Below, piece by piece: positions 6,773-15,770 of a stretch of DNA of 25,826 bases. The notes under the pieces are model-generated. The model worked only from the letters and a program-made list of their open reading frames with translations. It did not search any database and had not been told where the DNA came from. This DNA is from Nitrospirales bacterium. GTDB lineage: Bacteria > Nitrospirota > Nitrospiria > Nitrospirales > UBA8639. Location of the stretch: positions 1-25,826 of the forward strand of contig JAJDBO010000294.1 of assembly GCA_029261305.1 (NCBI GenBank), read 5' to 3'. Within the stretch, counting starts at the first letter, position 1. The number at the start of each line of letters is the position of its first letter. A program made the translations under genes and the position numbers.

Positions 6773-7834
6773 ATGCGTGAACAACGCTGGGAATCAAACA
6801 TTTCACTCAGCTTCGAAGAAGTGCTGACGATTCTGACTCGACTTGAACGCCGGGGGTTGCGTCCTGTAGACCCTGAGAAGGAAGGAATTTGTTACGTTGA
6901 AGAGTGGCAGGTCACGTCCCCAGAAAGCATTCAGGCGCTTGAGCCCTGGCCGATTGAGGATGTCACCATGCTCCACATTCTCGATGACTGGCAGGGGGAC
7001 TTTTTTCTTTTAGCAGGTCGCTATCACACGGTTTTCCAACAATACCAATCCGTCAGTACCTATTGCTCCATCAGTCATCCATGGCAACTTTCCGGACACC
7101 TTGCCACCCTCCTACCCCAAGCCATGTTTTGGATTGGGTTTCGCCATACCCATTCCTTTATTCGTATTCGTCTGCATACCAGTGAAATCATCGCGCCAGG
7201 AGATACCTGGGTGAGTCATCAAACACCTATCTGGATAGAAGAACGACAACAGGCATTTCAGACGGCCGTTGACCTCCTGGAACTTCCTATTGAAATAGAA
7301 TCCAAAAACGAAAAAATCTCTCTGCGTTCAAGGCAAGAAGAGGTGCCATTTTTTTGTTCGTGGGCTGATGCCTTTGGACCATGCCAATTTGAATTTAACT
7401 CTTCTGACCCATTCGCCTTTCTGGTGCCAGCTAGTGGATTGGCCAGTACCTACCAACGTCCCACTTCCCCGATTAGGGTGTATCTCACAGGGTTTACTCA
7501 AAAGGCTCTATACGACCTTCAGGCGCTCGCACCCGATAGCCGCTTTGCCTATCGGTGCTCAGGACACATCTGCTTAACAGAACTTCCGGATATACTTGGG
7601 ATTGTAGGGGAAAGCGGCCGGCTTTATACCACGATTTGTGAATTTCATACTCAAGCCCTACTTCCTCACCACAAAAATGCGGCAGCTGTCATTGGAGTGA
7701 TGACCACTGGTAATCAGTACCAACTCGAAGTACGGTTCAACATGATGCCGCTCCCCAAACCCGACATGGATTCGTGGCTCGCAGAGCTTCTAGGTATCCC
7801 GATGCACTATGCCCCACTTTCGGCATTTCCGTAA
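6773..7834 (+). CDS. Hypothetical protein, 353 aa, family not recognised
   Basis: I cannot assign a family. The protein is soluble-looking, with no signal peptide, membrane helix or obvious nucleotide-binding motif. It is rich in Trp, Phe and His, with segments such as WPIEDVTMLHILDDWQGDFF (59-78) and several alternating strands, suggesting an alpha/beta or beta-rich fold. A run of aromatic and His residues (FWIGFRHTHSFIRIRLH) lies around 125. The start ATG 6773 has no convincing Shine-Dalgarno sequence; a GGAG at 6747 is too far away. It stands alone between tRNA-Ser and a convergent heptosyltransferase gene, with a 28-nt gap at its 3' end and no terminator visible. The long, well-used reading frame argues that it is a real gene. 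Confidence 0.75.
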   Translation: MREQRWESNISLSFEEVLTILTRLERRGLRPVDPEKEGICYVEEWQVTSPESIQALEPWPIEDVTMLHILDDWQGDFFLLAGRYHTVFQQYQSVSTYCSISHPWQLSGHLATLLPQAMFWIGFRHTHSFIRIRLHTSEIIAPGDTWVSHQTPIWIEERQQAFQTAVDLLELPIEIESKNEKISLRSRQEEVPFFCSWADAFGPCQFEFNSSDPFAFLVPASGLASTYQRPTSPIRVYLTGFTQKALYDLQALAPDSRFAYRCSGHICLTELPDILGIVGESGRLYTTICEFHTQALLPHHKNAAAVIGVMTTGNQYQLEVRFNMMPLPKPDMDSWLAELLGIPMHYAPLSAFP

Positions 7835-7862
7835 TCGTTGTCGGCCTTGCCGTGCGCTTCAA

Positions 7863-8882
7863 CTACTCCTCACCAGCCAATGCTCGTTTTGCCGCTTGAA
7901 ACACCTCATCGACCGTAATTAGTTTCATGCAACTGTCATCCCCGCGAAAACACCCTGGATGAAAACATTCTCGGCAATCGAGACCTTTATAAATGGTGTG
8001 GCAGAATTTTCCAGGAGGACCCCATACGGCAGGGTCCGTGGGACCAAAAAGCGAGATAACCGGGCAATCGACCGCAGCAGCCATATGCATTGGCCCTGCG
8101 TCATTGCCGACAAACAAACTGCATCGTTTCATCAAAGCCGGAAGATCACGAAGATTTGTCTTCCCCACAAGTGAAATAAATTTCTGTTCAGCCCCCTGCA
8201 TGACTTCATCAGCAATTCCTCGTTCATTCTCACTCCCAATTAAAATAACTTGATACCCTTCACCGATCAGGGCATCACCTAACACGGCAAATCTTTCAGG
8301 CGGCCAGGCTTTGAACCAGTACCGAGCCGCCGGATGGAGCATGACCCATTTTTTGTCACGCAAGCCATAGGAGGCAAGCATTTCCTCCGCGGCTTGGCTC
8401 TCCTTATTTCTGACATTCAATTCTAGAGCACAGACTCGGGGTTCAATGCCCAGAGGAATAAGTGTCTGAGCATGATAATCCAACATGTGCATAGTTCCGT
8501 ATTGACCATAGAGTGACCAAGAATACACCTTCCCCCTCCATCGGCCTTCATGATTAAAACCAATTTTCATCGGTGATCCCGAAAGGGCGGTGATGATTGC
8601 CGATCGATCTCCATCCGATAAGTCAATGACGCAATCGTATCGACATTTACGAAGAGACCGGAAGAATTGCAATTGCTGAAAGACATTCCCTCGAGGGAGT
8701 ACCCTAACCTGATCAACACAGGGATTATTTTGCAAAATATTTTCCGTCCCTGAATTCACAAGAACGGTTATTCGAGCATGAGGATAGTTTGTACGAAGAT
8801 TCCGTAACAGCGGGGTGGTGAGAAGGACATCGCCTATATATCGAAGCTTAATGACAAGAATATTTTCAAGTTTGGCACCCAT
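7863..8882 (-). CDS. GT9 heptosyltransferase, heptosyltransferase III-like
   Basis: GT9 enzymes transfer ADP-activated heptose to the LPS inner core at the cytoplasmic face of the inner membrane. The N-terminal motif is ILVIKLRYIGDVLLTTPLL (8-26), close to the putative heptosyltransferase III subfamily. The nucleotide-sugar side carries HPAARYWFKAWPPERF (183-198) and GNDAGPMHMAAA (259-270). A cysteine cluster of the C..C...C form (303-318) near the end is common in the family. At 339 residues it is full length. The start ATG 8882 has only a weak ribosome-binding site. It is the last gene of the minus-strand glycan series and sits 31 nt after the GT4 gene. The acceptor position cannot be told from sequence; WaaQ-like is possible. 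Confidence 0.88.
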   Translation of the reverse strand: MGAKLENILVIKLRYIGDVLLTTPLLRNLRTNYPHARITVLVNSGTENILQNNPCVDQVRVLPRGNVFQQLQFFRSLRKCRYDCVIDLSDGDRSAIITALSGSPMKIGFNHEGRWRGKVYSWSLYGQYGTMHMLDYHAQTLIPLGIEPRVCALELNVRNKESQAAEEMLASYGLRDKKWVMLHPAARYWFKAWPPERFAVLGDALIGEGYQVILIGSENERGIADEVMQGAEQKFISLVGKTNLRDLPALMKRCSLFVGNDAGPMHMAAAVDCPVISLFGPTDPAVWGPPGKFCHTIYKGLDCRECFHPGCFRGDDSCMKLITVDEVFQAAKRALAGEE

Positions 8883-8913
8883 GAGTTCAAAATGAAATTA
8901 CGTATCAAAAAAT

Positions 8914-9954
8914 TCAGGCATGCGTTCCATCCATCAGTGCAGTATAAATACGTTCGAGTTTTCTGGTCAGCCGTGACCCCTCAAACTGCTCACGAGCCTT
9001 TTCATACCCTTGCCTCGCAAACCGCTCCCTCAGGTCATGATTTTTCAGTAGTTCAATAACTGCATTGGCATATTGCCAACCCCATCGACAGGTAAACCCC
9101 GTGATGCCATCTTCCACCAACTCCACTTGTGCATTTGATTTTTTCCCACGAGGAGTGCTCAACGTGACCACGGGAATGTTATTGGCCATGGCCTCAGCAA
9201 TGACACTCCCAAACGTTTCACCGACTCGCGCCCCATGGGTAAAAATATCAATTTTTTGATAAAAGTCTTGCACATTCAGCGTGGGGGAGGAAAGCTGCAC
9301 TCTATCCCCTAAAGACATTTGAGTTAAGCGCTCCCGCATCGTATCCGGAATTCCTTGAATCACACATTGAGCTTCTGGAACCTTTCGGAAAACTTTGGGC
9401 AAGCAATCGATACACACCTTATGCCATTTGGCATCATCCGCTCGGCTGCATCGACCAATGGTATAGGAAAAATCTTTTTTCCTAGGCAAGAGATCTTCGA
9501 AATCAACTGGGTTATACATGACCTCATGTTGGGCAGAGTCTCGTGCGCAACCCCGCTGCAAATAGCGGGTTTTCGAGAATGCAGACATAAAGAGGTGACA
9601 ATTAATTCTTTCTCCTTCAATGGGATCAAAATCATGAAACACATTTGTCTCAACGATCTTGGGCCATCCTCCAGATTTTTCAGGAAGCGAACCCGGCTCG
9701 TGGTGGCCAGATCGATACACATGGCAAATATCAATCTTGTGCTCCCTCACCACATCATTGAGGTCCACAGGCCCAACAATAACAGGGATTCCCATGTGTC
9801 GTAAGGAATCAACCCGACATCCACCCTCAAGCCTGGCACAGACATGTACCTCAAACCGTGACCTGTCAAGATATTTAGAGAAAACTTGTAGAGCTTTCTC
9901 CGTTCCTCCTATATCTAGCCTCCCAATGGCCTGAAGCACTCGGATTTTAGTCAT
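8914..9954 (-). CDS. GT4 family glycosyltransferase
   Basis: This has the GT-B fold with a short N-terminal half. The N-terminal loop is RLDIGGTEKALQVF (12-25), the glycine-rich acceptor-side motif of GT4. The donor-binding EX7E-type block is GETFGSVIAEAMANNIPVV (245-263), matching the conserved E-x7-E of GT4 retaining enzymes. The region at 123-127 (MSAFS) is the usual switch between the two Rossmann domains. At 346 residues it is slightly short for the family. The GRCSRADDAKWHK segment (167-179) is the conserved second-domain entry. It starts at ATG 9954 and lies 29 nt from the upstream GT4 gene, suggesting co-transcription. The sugar is unknown; the role is probably outer-core or capsule-like glycan extension. 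Confidence 0.85.
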   Translation of the reverse strand: MTKIRVLQAIGRLDIGGTEKALQVFSKYLDRSRFEVHVCARLEGGCRVDSLRHMGIPVIVGPVDLNDVVREHKIDICHVYRSGHHEPGSLPEKSGGWPKIVETNVFHDFDPIEGERINCHLFMSAFSKTRYLQRGCARDSAQHEVMYNPVDFEDLLPRKKDFSYTIGRCSRADDAKWHKVCIDCLPKVFRKVPEAQCVIQGIPDTMRERLTQMSLGDRVQLSSPTLNVQDFYQKIDIFTHGARVGETFGSVIAEAMANNIPVVTLSTPRGKKSNAQVELVEDGITGFTCRWGWQYANAVIELLKNHDLRERFARQGYEKAREQFEGSRLTRKLERIYTALMDGTHA

Positions 9955-9983
9955 TTTCTACCGACTCAAAAACTTTTGCCGTT

Positions 9984-11114
9984 TTAATTTTCAATTTGTT
10001 CGTTCAAACGTGTGTCGTAAATCTTCTGATACACGTCAATAGTCCTTTGAGCTGCCAACTCCCATGTAAATTGAGCTAACCTCTCCCTGCCTCTTTGCTG
10101 CAATTGATATTTCATGTTTGAATCCTGAAGCACTTTCACCATACTGGCAGCGAGACCGTCGATATCATCCGGATTAACCAACAACGCTGCATCTCCGGCA
10201 ACTTCTGGAAGAGCGGAACAATTAGAAGTGATGACGGGGACACCACAGGCCATCGCTTCAAGTGCCGGGAACCCAAACCCCTCATACCTGGAGGGAAAAA
10301 CAAACAGTGCAGCTTTGGAATACAGAATTCTGAGCTCTGAGAATGACACCTGTTCAACACTGACAACCTTTCCTCTTAACTTCGTATCAAGGATGGTGTC
10401 ATCGATTGATGAGGATTTAAAGTTTTTGTTTCCAACAATGACAACGATATAATTCTCTCGCAAAAAAGAATCTTTGGCAAAGGCCCTCAACAAAGCTTGA
10501 TGGTTTTTTCTGGGATTCGCACCCCCAAGGAAAAGAATAAAAGGGTATGCTGGGAGTCCAATAGCTTCACATAACTTGTTAAATTTTCCTTCATCATAAT
10601 CAGGAAAGAAATTTTCTGATATTCCATGAGGAATGACTGAGATTTTCTCATCAGAGATTCCATACAGTTCTTGAACCTCCAATGAAGTAAACGTGGATAC
10701 CGCGATGACCCTGGAACATTGATGAACTCTTTGCCGAGTTCGGTAATACGAAAAGCGCTGACCAAATAACTTTTTTGAAAATTCAGGATATCGATCAAGC
10801 CAGAGGTCGTGAATCGTCAAAACAGATCCGAAACGACCCACCGTCTGACATTTAAAATTGGTCCCATGAAAAAGGTCCAATTGGTCGATCCGTCCTTGCC
10901 TTCTATAAGTCCATTGATTGACTTCTTTCCATTGAATAGCATCAAATACTGCTCTATGTTTTTCTCTCGCGACACTTAAATACCCATGGGGAATATAGGC
11001 AACTATTTCAACTTCAGGACTAGACTGAGGCAGGGCATTCAAGAGGGAACAGGAATAATTCCCTACTCCACCATACGACTGTACAGCAGGGAATGCGTCA
11101 AACCCGATCCTCAT
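9984..11114 (-). CDS. GT4 family glycosyltransferase, mannosyltransferase-like
   Basis: A full-length GT4 (376 aa). The N-terminus MRIGFDAF...YGGVGNYS (1-21) and the TIHDLW motif (100-105) are typical of the subgroup that includes many mannosyl- and rhamnosyltransferases of surface polysaccharides. [11 protein letters not shown] (137-147) is the interdomain S-x-F/T-S motif. [16 protein letters not shown] (197-212) opens the donor domain, and [18 protein letters not shown] (278-295) holds the catalytic E-x7-[19 protein letters not shown] (300-317) closes the donor site. The protein is cytoplasmic and peripheral, with no transmembrane segment. ATG 11114 has no strong ribosome-binding site. A 108-nt gap separates it from the upstream gene. 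Donor specificity is inferred only from general resemblance. Confidence 0.88.
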   Translation of the reverse strand: MRIGFDAFPAVQSYGGVGNYSCSLLNALPQSSPEVEIVAYIPHGYLSVAREKHRAVFDAIQWKEVNQWTYRRQGRIDQLDLFHGTNFKCQTVGRFGSVLTIHDLWLDRYPEFSKKLFGQRFSYYRTRQRVHQCSRVIAVSTFTSLEVQELYGISDEKISVIPHGISENFFPDYDEGKFNKLCEAIGLPAYPFILFLGGANPRKNHQALLRAFAKDSFLRENYIVVIVGNKNFKSSSIDDTILDTKLRGKVVSVEQVSFSELRILYSKAALFVFPSRYEGFGFPALEAMACGVPVITSNCSALPEVAGDAALLVNPDDIDGLAASMVKVLQDSNMKYQLQQRGRERLAQFTWELAAQRTIDVYQKIYDTRLNEQIEN

Positions 11115-11222
11115 ACTCGCTTCGTTCCAAGCCTCAAGCTGTTAGCAACCATCCAAGCCCCCATCTCAATATCCCCAAACATATCGCCACATTTTGATCA
11201 GCACACTCACCTCTATAACCTT

Positions 11223-12074
11223 CTATCCTTTTCCTGTCAGACGTTTCACGAAGTCAGCGAGGATCCCTTGGTAAGGAACTTTGGTAATACGAGGTCCATA
11301 ATACGCAATGGCACTTTTCATGCCATCAGCATGCACACGTTGCTGATCAAGACTCTTAGAAACAATTTCCATGAATAATTTTTCGATTTCTGGAGTGGTG
11401 GTTTTCCATCCGTCTTTCCCATAGTCTTGAAAAACTGGAAGTTTAAGAGAGTGATTAATATCCGGATGGCCTGACACATTCATTTCTTTATAAATCTTAT
11501 TTCCCCATAAATCTGGATTGGAGGAATATTTCTTCCACTCCCTGGAAATACAATGAAATCCAAAGGTGTCTAGCGTTTCTCGTAATATGACACAGCCAAT
11601 TTCCTTCCCCAAAAAATTCATATCGCACAAGGTCTTTACGCGTTCTCGAATCGATTGAAAGATTCCTCGTTTCCCGACAAGCGCCTTGGGATCTCTGGAC
11701 AATGCGAAACAATTCTTGCCTTTGTTCATGTGCCGCGCTATTTCTTCCCATCCAAACGAGGAGACCTGGCAATCTTCAGGAAGAAAGAGCCAATAATCTC
11801 CGCGGCAGTTTGCGTCGCACAACAACCAATTATAGGCTAGACTTTTAACCATTGGATTCTGGATAGCATCACATTCTTTTATTGGGAAAGAGCAACCATT
11901 TTGGATAACGGTTAATAACACCGAGTCAAGCGGAGTGGTCTTCACATTTTCGTTCAAATACCCACCATGAAATTCTTCGTCTTTCAACACATCTTCGGGA
12001 AACAATGAAGAAGCACACACAAAGCAATGAAGTTTCACATCCCCCCCTATAGCCTTCATATAACCATCCAACAC
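11223..12074 (-). CDS. Hypothetical GT-A-like protein in glycan cluster
   Basis: I do not recognise a named family. The segment AYNWLLCDANCRGDYWLFLPE (80-100) recalls the part of GT-A enzymes where a helix leads to the strand and metal-binding acidic motif. Here, however, the acidic pair is PED rather than D-x-D, and an N-terminal nucleotide-binding strand is not obvious. It has no signal peptide or transmembrane helix, and it has eight cysteines, more than its neighbours. GTG 12074 is the longest start and is preceded by a weak GGAA. An in-frame ATG at 12059 is an alternative. The gene is divergent from the plus-strand GT2 gene. It may be a strongly diverged or 5'-truncated glycosyltransferase, or a glycan-modifying enzyme of another kind. 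Confidence 0.6.
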   Translation of the reverse strand: MLDGYMKAIGGDVKLHCFVCASSLFPEDVLKDEEFHGGYLNENVKTTPLDSVLLTVIQNGCSFPIKECDAIQNPMVKSLAYNWLLCDANCRGDYWLFLPEDCQVSSFGWEEIARHMNKGKNCFALSRDPKALVGKRGIFQSIRERVKTLCDMNFLGKEIGCVILRETLDTFGFHCISREWKKYSSNPDLWGNKIYKEMNVSGHPDINHSLKLPVFQDYGKDGWKTTTPEIEKLFMEIVSKSLDQQRVHADGMKSAIAYYGPRITKVPYQGILADFVKRLTGKG

Positions 12075-12141
12075 TAACAGTTCCAGCCCTTATTCAAAAT
12101 TTTCAAGCAGCAAACCTTGCAATCCTTATCAAGAGTACCTT

Positions 12142-12173
12142 ATGAAAAAGGAGACGACACGCCAATGACCTAG
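12142..12173 (+). other. Shine-Dalgarno site followed by start-Thr-stop; possible leader or lost start
   Basis: AAGGAG (12148-12153) is the best ribosome-binding site in the cluster. It lies 11 nt before ATG 12165, which is in frame with the GT2 start at 12183 but is followed by ACC and TAG. Another small frame, ATG 12142 to TGA 12166-12168 (eight codons), overlaps that ATG. The arrangement could be a short leader that couples translation, or a nonsense change that forced the downstream ATG into use. Confidence 0.3.
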
Positions 12174-12182
12174 GGAACCCTC

Positions 12183-13256
12183 ATGTCCGTTACCACAACC
12201 ATTGTGATCCCCACCTATAATCCCGGTCCGAAAATCCTCGAAACATTAGATTCATGTTTCACACAAACCTTTAAGGATTTCGAGATTCTTCTTATCAACA
12301 ATCATCCATCCCGCTCAACATTAGACATCGTGGAACCCTATCTCGGGCTCCATCCACAGACACTCAGAATTATCGATGAACCGAAGCCCGGTGTTTGTTC
12401 CGCAAGAAACAGAGGAATTTGCGAAGCAAAAGGACATTACATCGCACTGTTAGATCATGACGACCTAATGTATCCGAATCGCCTAGAGACTCAGTTGAAC
12501 GCTGCAAAACTACATCCCGAAGCGGCCCTTATTCATGGGCGATTTGACCGAGTTTCTCCAGATAACGCTCACGTTCTTAAACGAGGAAATTTGTCCACTC
12601 CAGAATTTTGGAGGGAATTACTTTTTGGCCCAAACTCAATTCTGGCGCAGGCACCGACTGTTCCTCCCTCAGTGATGTTCTTTAAAAAAGAGACAGCCCT
12701 TCGTGCCAAATTGTTTGACGAAGGATTTAATCCACAATGGGTAGAAGATACTGAATTTTGCCTGAAAATGAGTGAATTAGGTCCTTTTATCCACGTCAAT
12801 GAATCCATCGTACGTTGGAGGTTTCACCCAGAAACCTATGTTGTCGCAAGAGAGAAAAGTGACCTGTATATTAAGCTTCGAAACCAAGATAGACTTTACA
12901 GGATATTGTTTCACAAGTATGGATCAAAAAAAACTCAGCGGGCCTTCAGGAAAATGAGAGGACAATGGTTGAGAGAAGCCACGTTCGCACTTTTCCCCTA
13001 CCGAAAAAATCAACACATTGTGCAGACACTCCTATCCAGATCTCTCCGTGAAAATCCCCTCGACCTCAAAACTTGGAAAGTATTTGCTCGAACTTTCTAT
13101 CCTATGGCCTTACACCCAGAAATTTTTCATTTCCATGACTGGATTGAAGAAGACTTACCTGATCATCTTAACGAGGAGTTTGTCCGAAACATTTTCCACT
13201 CGACTCCTAAATTCGAAGAAAAAGACCATGTCCTTGAAGAAAAACCAACCATTTAA
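12183..13256 (+). CDS. GT2 family glycosyltransferase
   Basis: A GT-A-fold inverting transferase. TTTIVIPTYNPGPKILETLD (4-23) is the canonical GT2 nucleotide-binding start. PKPGVCSARNRGICEAKG (67-84) precedes the metal-binding DHDD (91-94). WVEDTEFCLK near 185 supplies the ED acid of the catalytic region. The last 120 or so residues form a helical, basic extension (KKTQRAFRKMRGQWLREA) with no clear transmembrane helix. The protein is cytosolic and probably builds surface glycan. It is one of two plus-strand genes inside the otherwise minus-strand cluster. ATG 12183 has no good Shine-Dalgarno of its own; the strong one upstream serves a blocked frame. The sugar is unknown. Confidence 0.88.
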   Translation: MSVTTTIVIPTYNPGPKILETLDSCFTQTFKDFEILLINNHPSRSTLDIVEPYLGLHPQTLRIIDEPKPGVCSARNRGICEAKGHYIALLDHDDLMYPNRLETQLNAAKLHPEAALIHGRFDRVSPDNAHVLKRGNLSTPEFWRELLFGPNSILAQAPTVPPSVMFFKKETALRAKLFDEGFNPQWVEDTEFCLKMSELGPFIHVNESIVRWRFHPETYVVAREKSDLYIKLRNQDRLYRILFHKYGSKKTQRAFRKMRGQWLREATFALFPYRKNQHIVQTLLSRSLRENPLDLKTWKVFARTFYPMALHPEIFHFHDWIEEDLPDHLNEEFVRNIFHSTPKFEEKDHVLEEKPTI

Positions 13257-13452
13257 CACCTGAAACTATTTACACCTAGGGTCCAAAGATAACACCTACA
13301 TGGCGGTTAATAAACACCCCCAAAAACCATTTATTTATTGTCCCCTATTGTTCATCTTTAGACTGATATAAACACACCAATATGTTGACAGCTATAACAA
13401 GCAGAGCATCTTACCAAATAGGGTGCTAATACCTATGGAATAAGTTTCTCCC

Positions 13453-14541
13453 ATGAAAATTCTTTACCTCACCCCATCTCACATTGACTACCTTTCTGAC
13501 CAAATCTATGTAGGGTTATGTCAAAATCTGGGATGGGACTCAATCATTGACTACCCCTATAAGGATTTTTACCATAATCCTGAGAAAAAGGTTCGATCTC
13601 TTCCTCAGAATCCCGGGCACCATTTTCAGCTAGAAGAAATTATTTCTGGATTGCAGAAACATGCGTTTGATTTTGTGGTCCTTTCAGCTATTCGAAAAGA
13701 ACCACTTGAAATACTTGAAACCCTTTACAATAAATGCCCTCTCCCACCCTTAATTCTTCTTGATGGAGATGACGGAGTAGATATCAATACCAGGTTGTTT
13801 AAGCAGTATCGCTTTTCCTTATATTTTAAGAGAGAATATCTTCCTACCCATACCCACAGCCTCGACCACCTCCATAATAGGTGGAAGGCCTATGGGGTGA
13901 CAAAAAGCCTATCTGATCGAACGTATCCACTTCCCTTCTCCGCAATCCTGGAAGGGATCCCCTTGGACAATATGAATGAGCAGGATGTGGATATTTCCTT
14001 CATTGGTATTGCTAGCCATCGCAACCGTATTCGTGCGGTACATATTCTTCAAAATGCCCAAGATCTAAAATTTAGGGGAAAAGTATTTGCGGGGCCCACC
14101 ACCAGAAAATCGAAGATGGCCCAAGGAACATTCAAAATTTTGCAAGCAAAAATGGAGGGAGACCCCTATCCCACAGAAGAAGAACAAAATGATAAATTAT
14201 CCTACGATGATTATTTTCAACTTCTGGGACGTTCTAAAATGGGACTATCCATCCGAGGAGCCGGATTTGATACAGTACGGTATTGGGAAATCGTAGCATC
14301 CAAACGGATTCTTGTTTCGGAGAAACCTTATATCTATATCCCTGATAATTTTGAACATGGAAAACATGCTCTTTTTTGTCGCCCAGATTTAAGCGATCTT
14401 CTTACCCTTGTCCGCCAATATGTCCATGACCAAGGATTCTGCAAAACCATGATCGAACAGGCCTACCAACATCTGCTTCGTTACCATACATGCGAACAAA
14501 GGGCCAAGCAATTCCTCAATATTTGCCGCCAACGACTTTAA
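13453..14541 (+). CDS. CgeB/YkvP-like glycosyltransferase
   Basis: A GT-B-like protein. The N-terminal part (1-180) is variable, with ILYLTPSHIDYLSDQIYVGL (3-22), a strand FDFVVLSAI (72-80) and a LILLDGDDGVD strand (100-110). The C-terminal part has the pattern of the CgeB / glycosyl transferase 1_2 family: SIRGAGFDTVRYWEIVASKR (266-285), where the E would contact the donor, and then PYIYIPDNF (292-300). A final helix ends in a basic segment. It starts at ATG 13453, 196 nt after the GT2 gene. That gap holds a TTGACA at 13385 but no convincing -10. Such proteins modify spore, flagellar or surface glycans; here the neighbours point to LPS or capsule. It is convergent with the GT4 gene at 14621. 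Confidence 0.7.
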   Translation: MKILYLTPSHIDYLSDQIYVGLCQNLGWDSIIDYPYKDFYHNPEKKVRSLPQNPGHHFQLEEIISGLQKHAFDFVVLSAIRKEPLEILETLYNKCPLPPLILLDGDDGVDINTRLFKQYRFSLYFKREYLPTHTHSLDHLHNRWKAYGVTKSLSDRTYPLPFSAILEGIPLDNMNEQDVDISFIGIASHRNRIRAVHILQNAQDLKFRGKVFAGPTTRKSKMAQGTFKILQAKMEGDPYPTEEEQNDKLSYDDYFQLLGRSKMGLSIRGAGFDTVRYWEIVASKRILVSEKPYIYIPDNFEHGKHALFCRPDLSDLLTLVRQYVHDQGFCKTMIEQAYQHLLRYHTCEQRAKQFLNICRQRL

Positions 14542-14620
14542 AAAACACTAGATTAATCACCAAGAGGCTTTATCGATACCTATTGGGAAACTGTATACGT
14601 GATAGCTGCTTTCCAAATTT

Positions 14621-15754
14621 TCATGCACAAGAAACCACTGGACTATCATCAATAACCTGATGATAGAAATGTTGAATTCTTTTCATGGCAGCCTCACGGG
14701 TAAATTGAGTCTCCACGACTTTTCTGGCGGCCACACCCAGCCTGATTTTTGCCTCATCATCCTTGAGGATCTTCAGTAACGCCGTTGCCAAGCTCCTCGA
14801 ATCTTTTGGTGGCACTAACATTCCTGTCAATCCATCCCTGATGACTTCAGGAACTCCCCCGACCTTACAGGCGACAATTGGCTTACTCATAGCCATCGCC
14901 TCCAATAGGGCGATGCCAAATCCCTCCATAAGGGAAGGTAGGACAAAAACATCAAACGCATTGAGAAATTCAAATACATTTTCCTGAAATCCTGCAAACA
15001 TGACATTGGACTCTAGCCTCTTTTCTTTGACTAGCCGAACAAGTTGTTCTTGGTATGATGTAGGTCCTTCCCCAACAATAACATAGCAAATATCCGGATA
15101 AACCTCTTTTACGGTGACCAAAGCCTCAATCAAATATTCATACCCTTTCCTAGGAAAAAGATTGGCAACGGTCCCGATGATCGGTTGGTCCCCTTTCACA
15201 CAATAATGCTTTCGAAAAGTATCCCGCTTCTCAATGTCACAAAAATGATTCACATCAATGCCGCTATAGGCCACCTGAACACGACTTGGCTCAACCGCCA
15301 TAGAATACAAGACGTTCTCAATATCCTTGGACACAGGAAAAAGACGATCAGGTTTGTCTAGCCAATATTGTTTTACACGAACTGGCTCAATCTGCTGACG
15401 AATATGCACGACAACCGGAATGTGACATTTCTTGGCCGCTAGATACGCAAGAGGAGCCCACCAGTAATCATTCACATGAACGATATCAATATGCCATTGA
15501 CGAAAAATGTTGGCCAATTTCCAAACAGCCCAAGGATGTTGGATCTTATTTCTCAATTTCCTCCAAGGAGGCAAAGCACTGGTCACCACAGGGACATGAA
15601 ATTTTTCAACTTCTGCCTTTAAGGTCCCGGTATCTGGACACACGACATGCGGACAAAATTCATTTCGGTCCAGCAAGTCCAAATAGGATAATAAATCCTT
15701 TTCGGCACCACCGATTTCGCCAATTCCATGAACATAAACAACATTAATCGCCAT
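14621..15754 (-). CDS. GT4 family glycosyltransferase (member of duplicated GT2-GT4 pair B)
   Basis: A typical GT4 (377 aa). VHGIGEIGGAEKDLLSYL (8-25) is the glycine-rich acceptor-side loop. PWAVWKLANIF and IVHVNDYW (74-98) complete the first Rossmann domain. FPVSKDI (139-145) is the domain linker. NLFPRKGYEYLIEAL (198-212) opens the donor domain, VIVGEGP (225-231) follows, and MEGFGIALLEAMAMSKPIV (276-294) carries the catalytic E-x7-E. It starts at ATG 15754, 16 nt after the GT2 gene, so the two are probably co-transcribed. The layout mirrors the GT2-GT4 pair at 19259-21183, and the N-terminal halves look homologous (PWAxWKL...IxxVH). The sugar is not predictable. Confidence 0.88.
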   Translation of the reverse strand: MAINVVYVHGIGEIGGAEKDLLSYLDLLDRNEFCPHVVCPDTGTLKAEVEKFHVPVVTSALPPWRKLRNKIQHPWAVWKLANIFRQWHIDIVHVNDYWWAPLAYLAAKKCHIPVVVHIRQQIEPVRVKQYWLDKPDRLFPVSKDIENVLYSMAVEPSRVQVAYSGIDVNHFCDIEKRDTFRKHYCVKGDQPIIGTVANLFPRKGYEYLIEALVTVKEVYPDICYVIVGEGPTSYQEQLVRLVKEKRLESNVMFAGFQENVFEFLNAFDVFVLPSLMEGFGIALLEAMAMSKPIVACKVGGVPEVIRDGLTGMLVPPKDSRSLATALLKILKDDEAKIRLGVAARKVVETQFTREAAMKRIQHFYHQVIDDSPVVSCA

Positions 15755-15770
15755 AACACTCGGTCGCTTT

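Noticed and set aside
13385..13390. TTGACA before the CgeB-like gene
   Set aside because: No acceptable -10 at 16-18 nt; the best later match is too far away.
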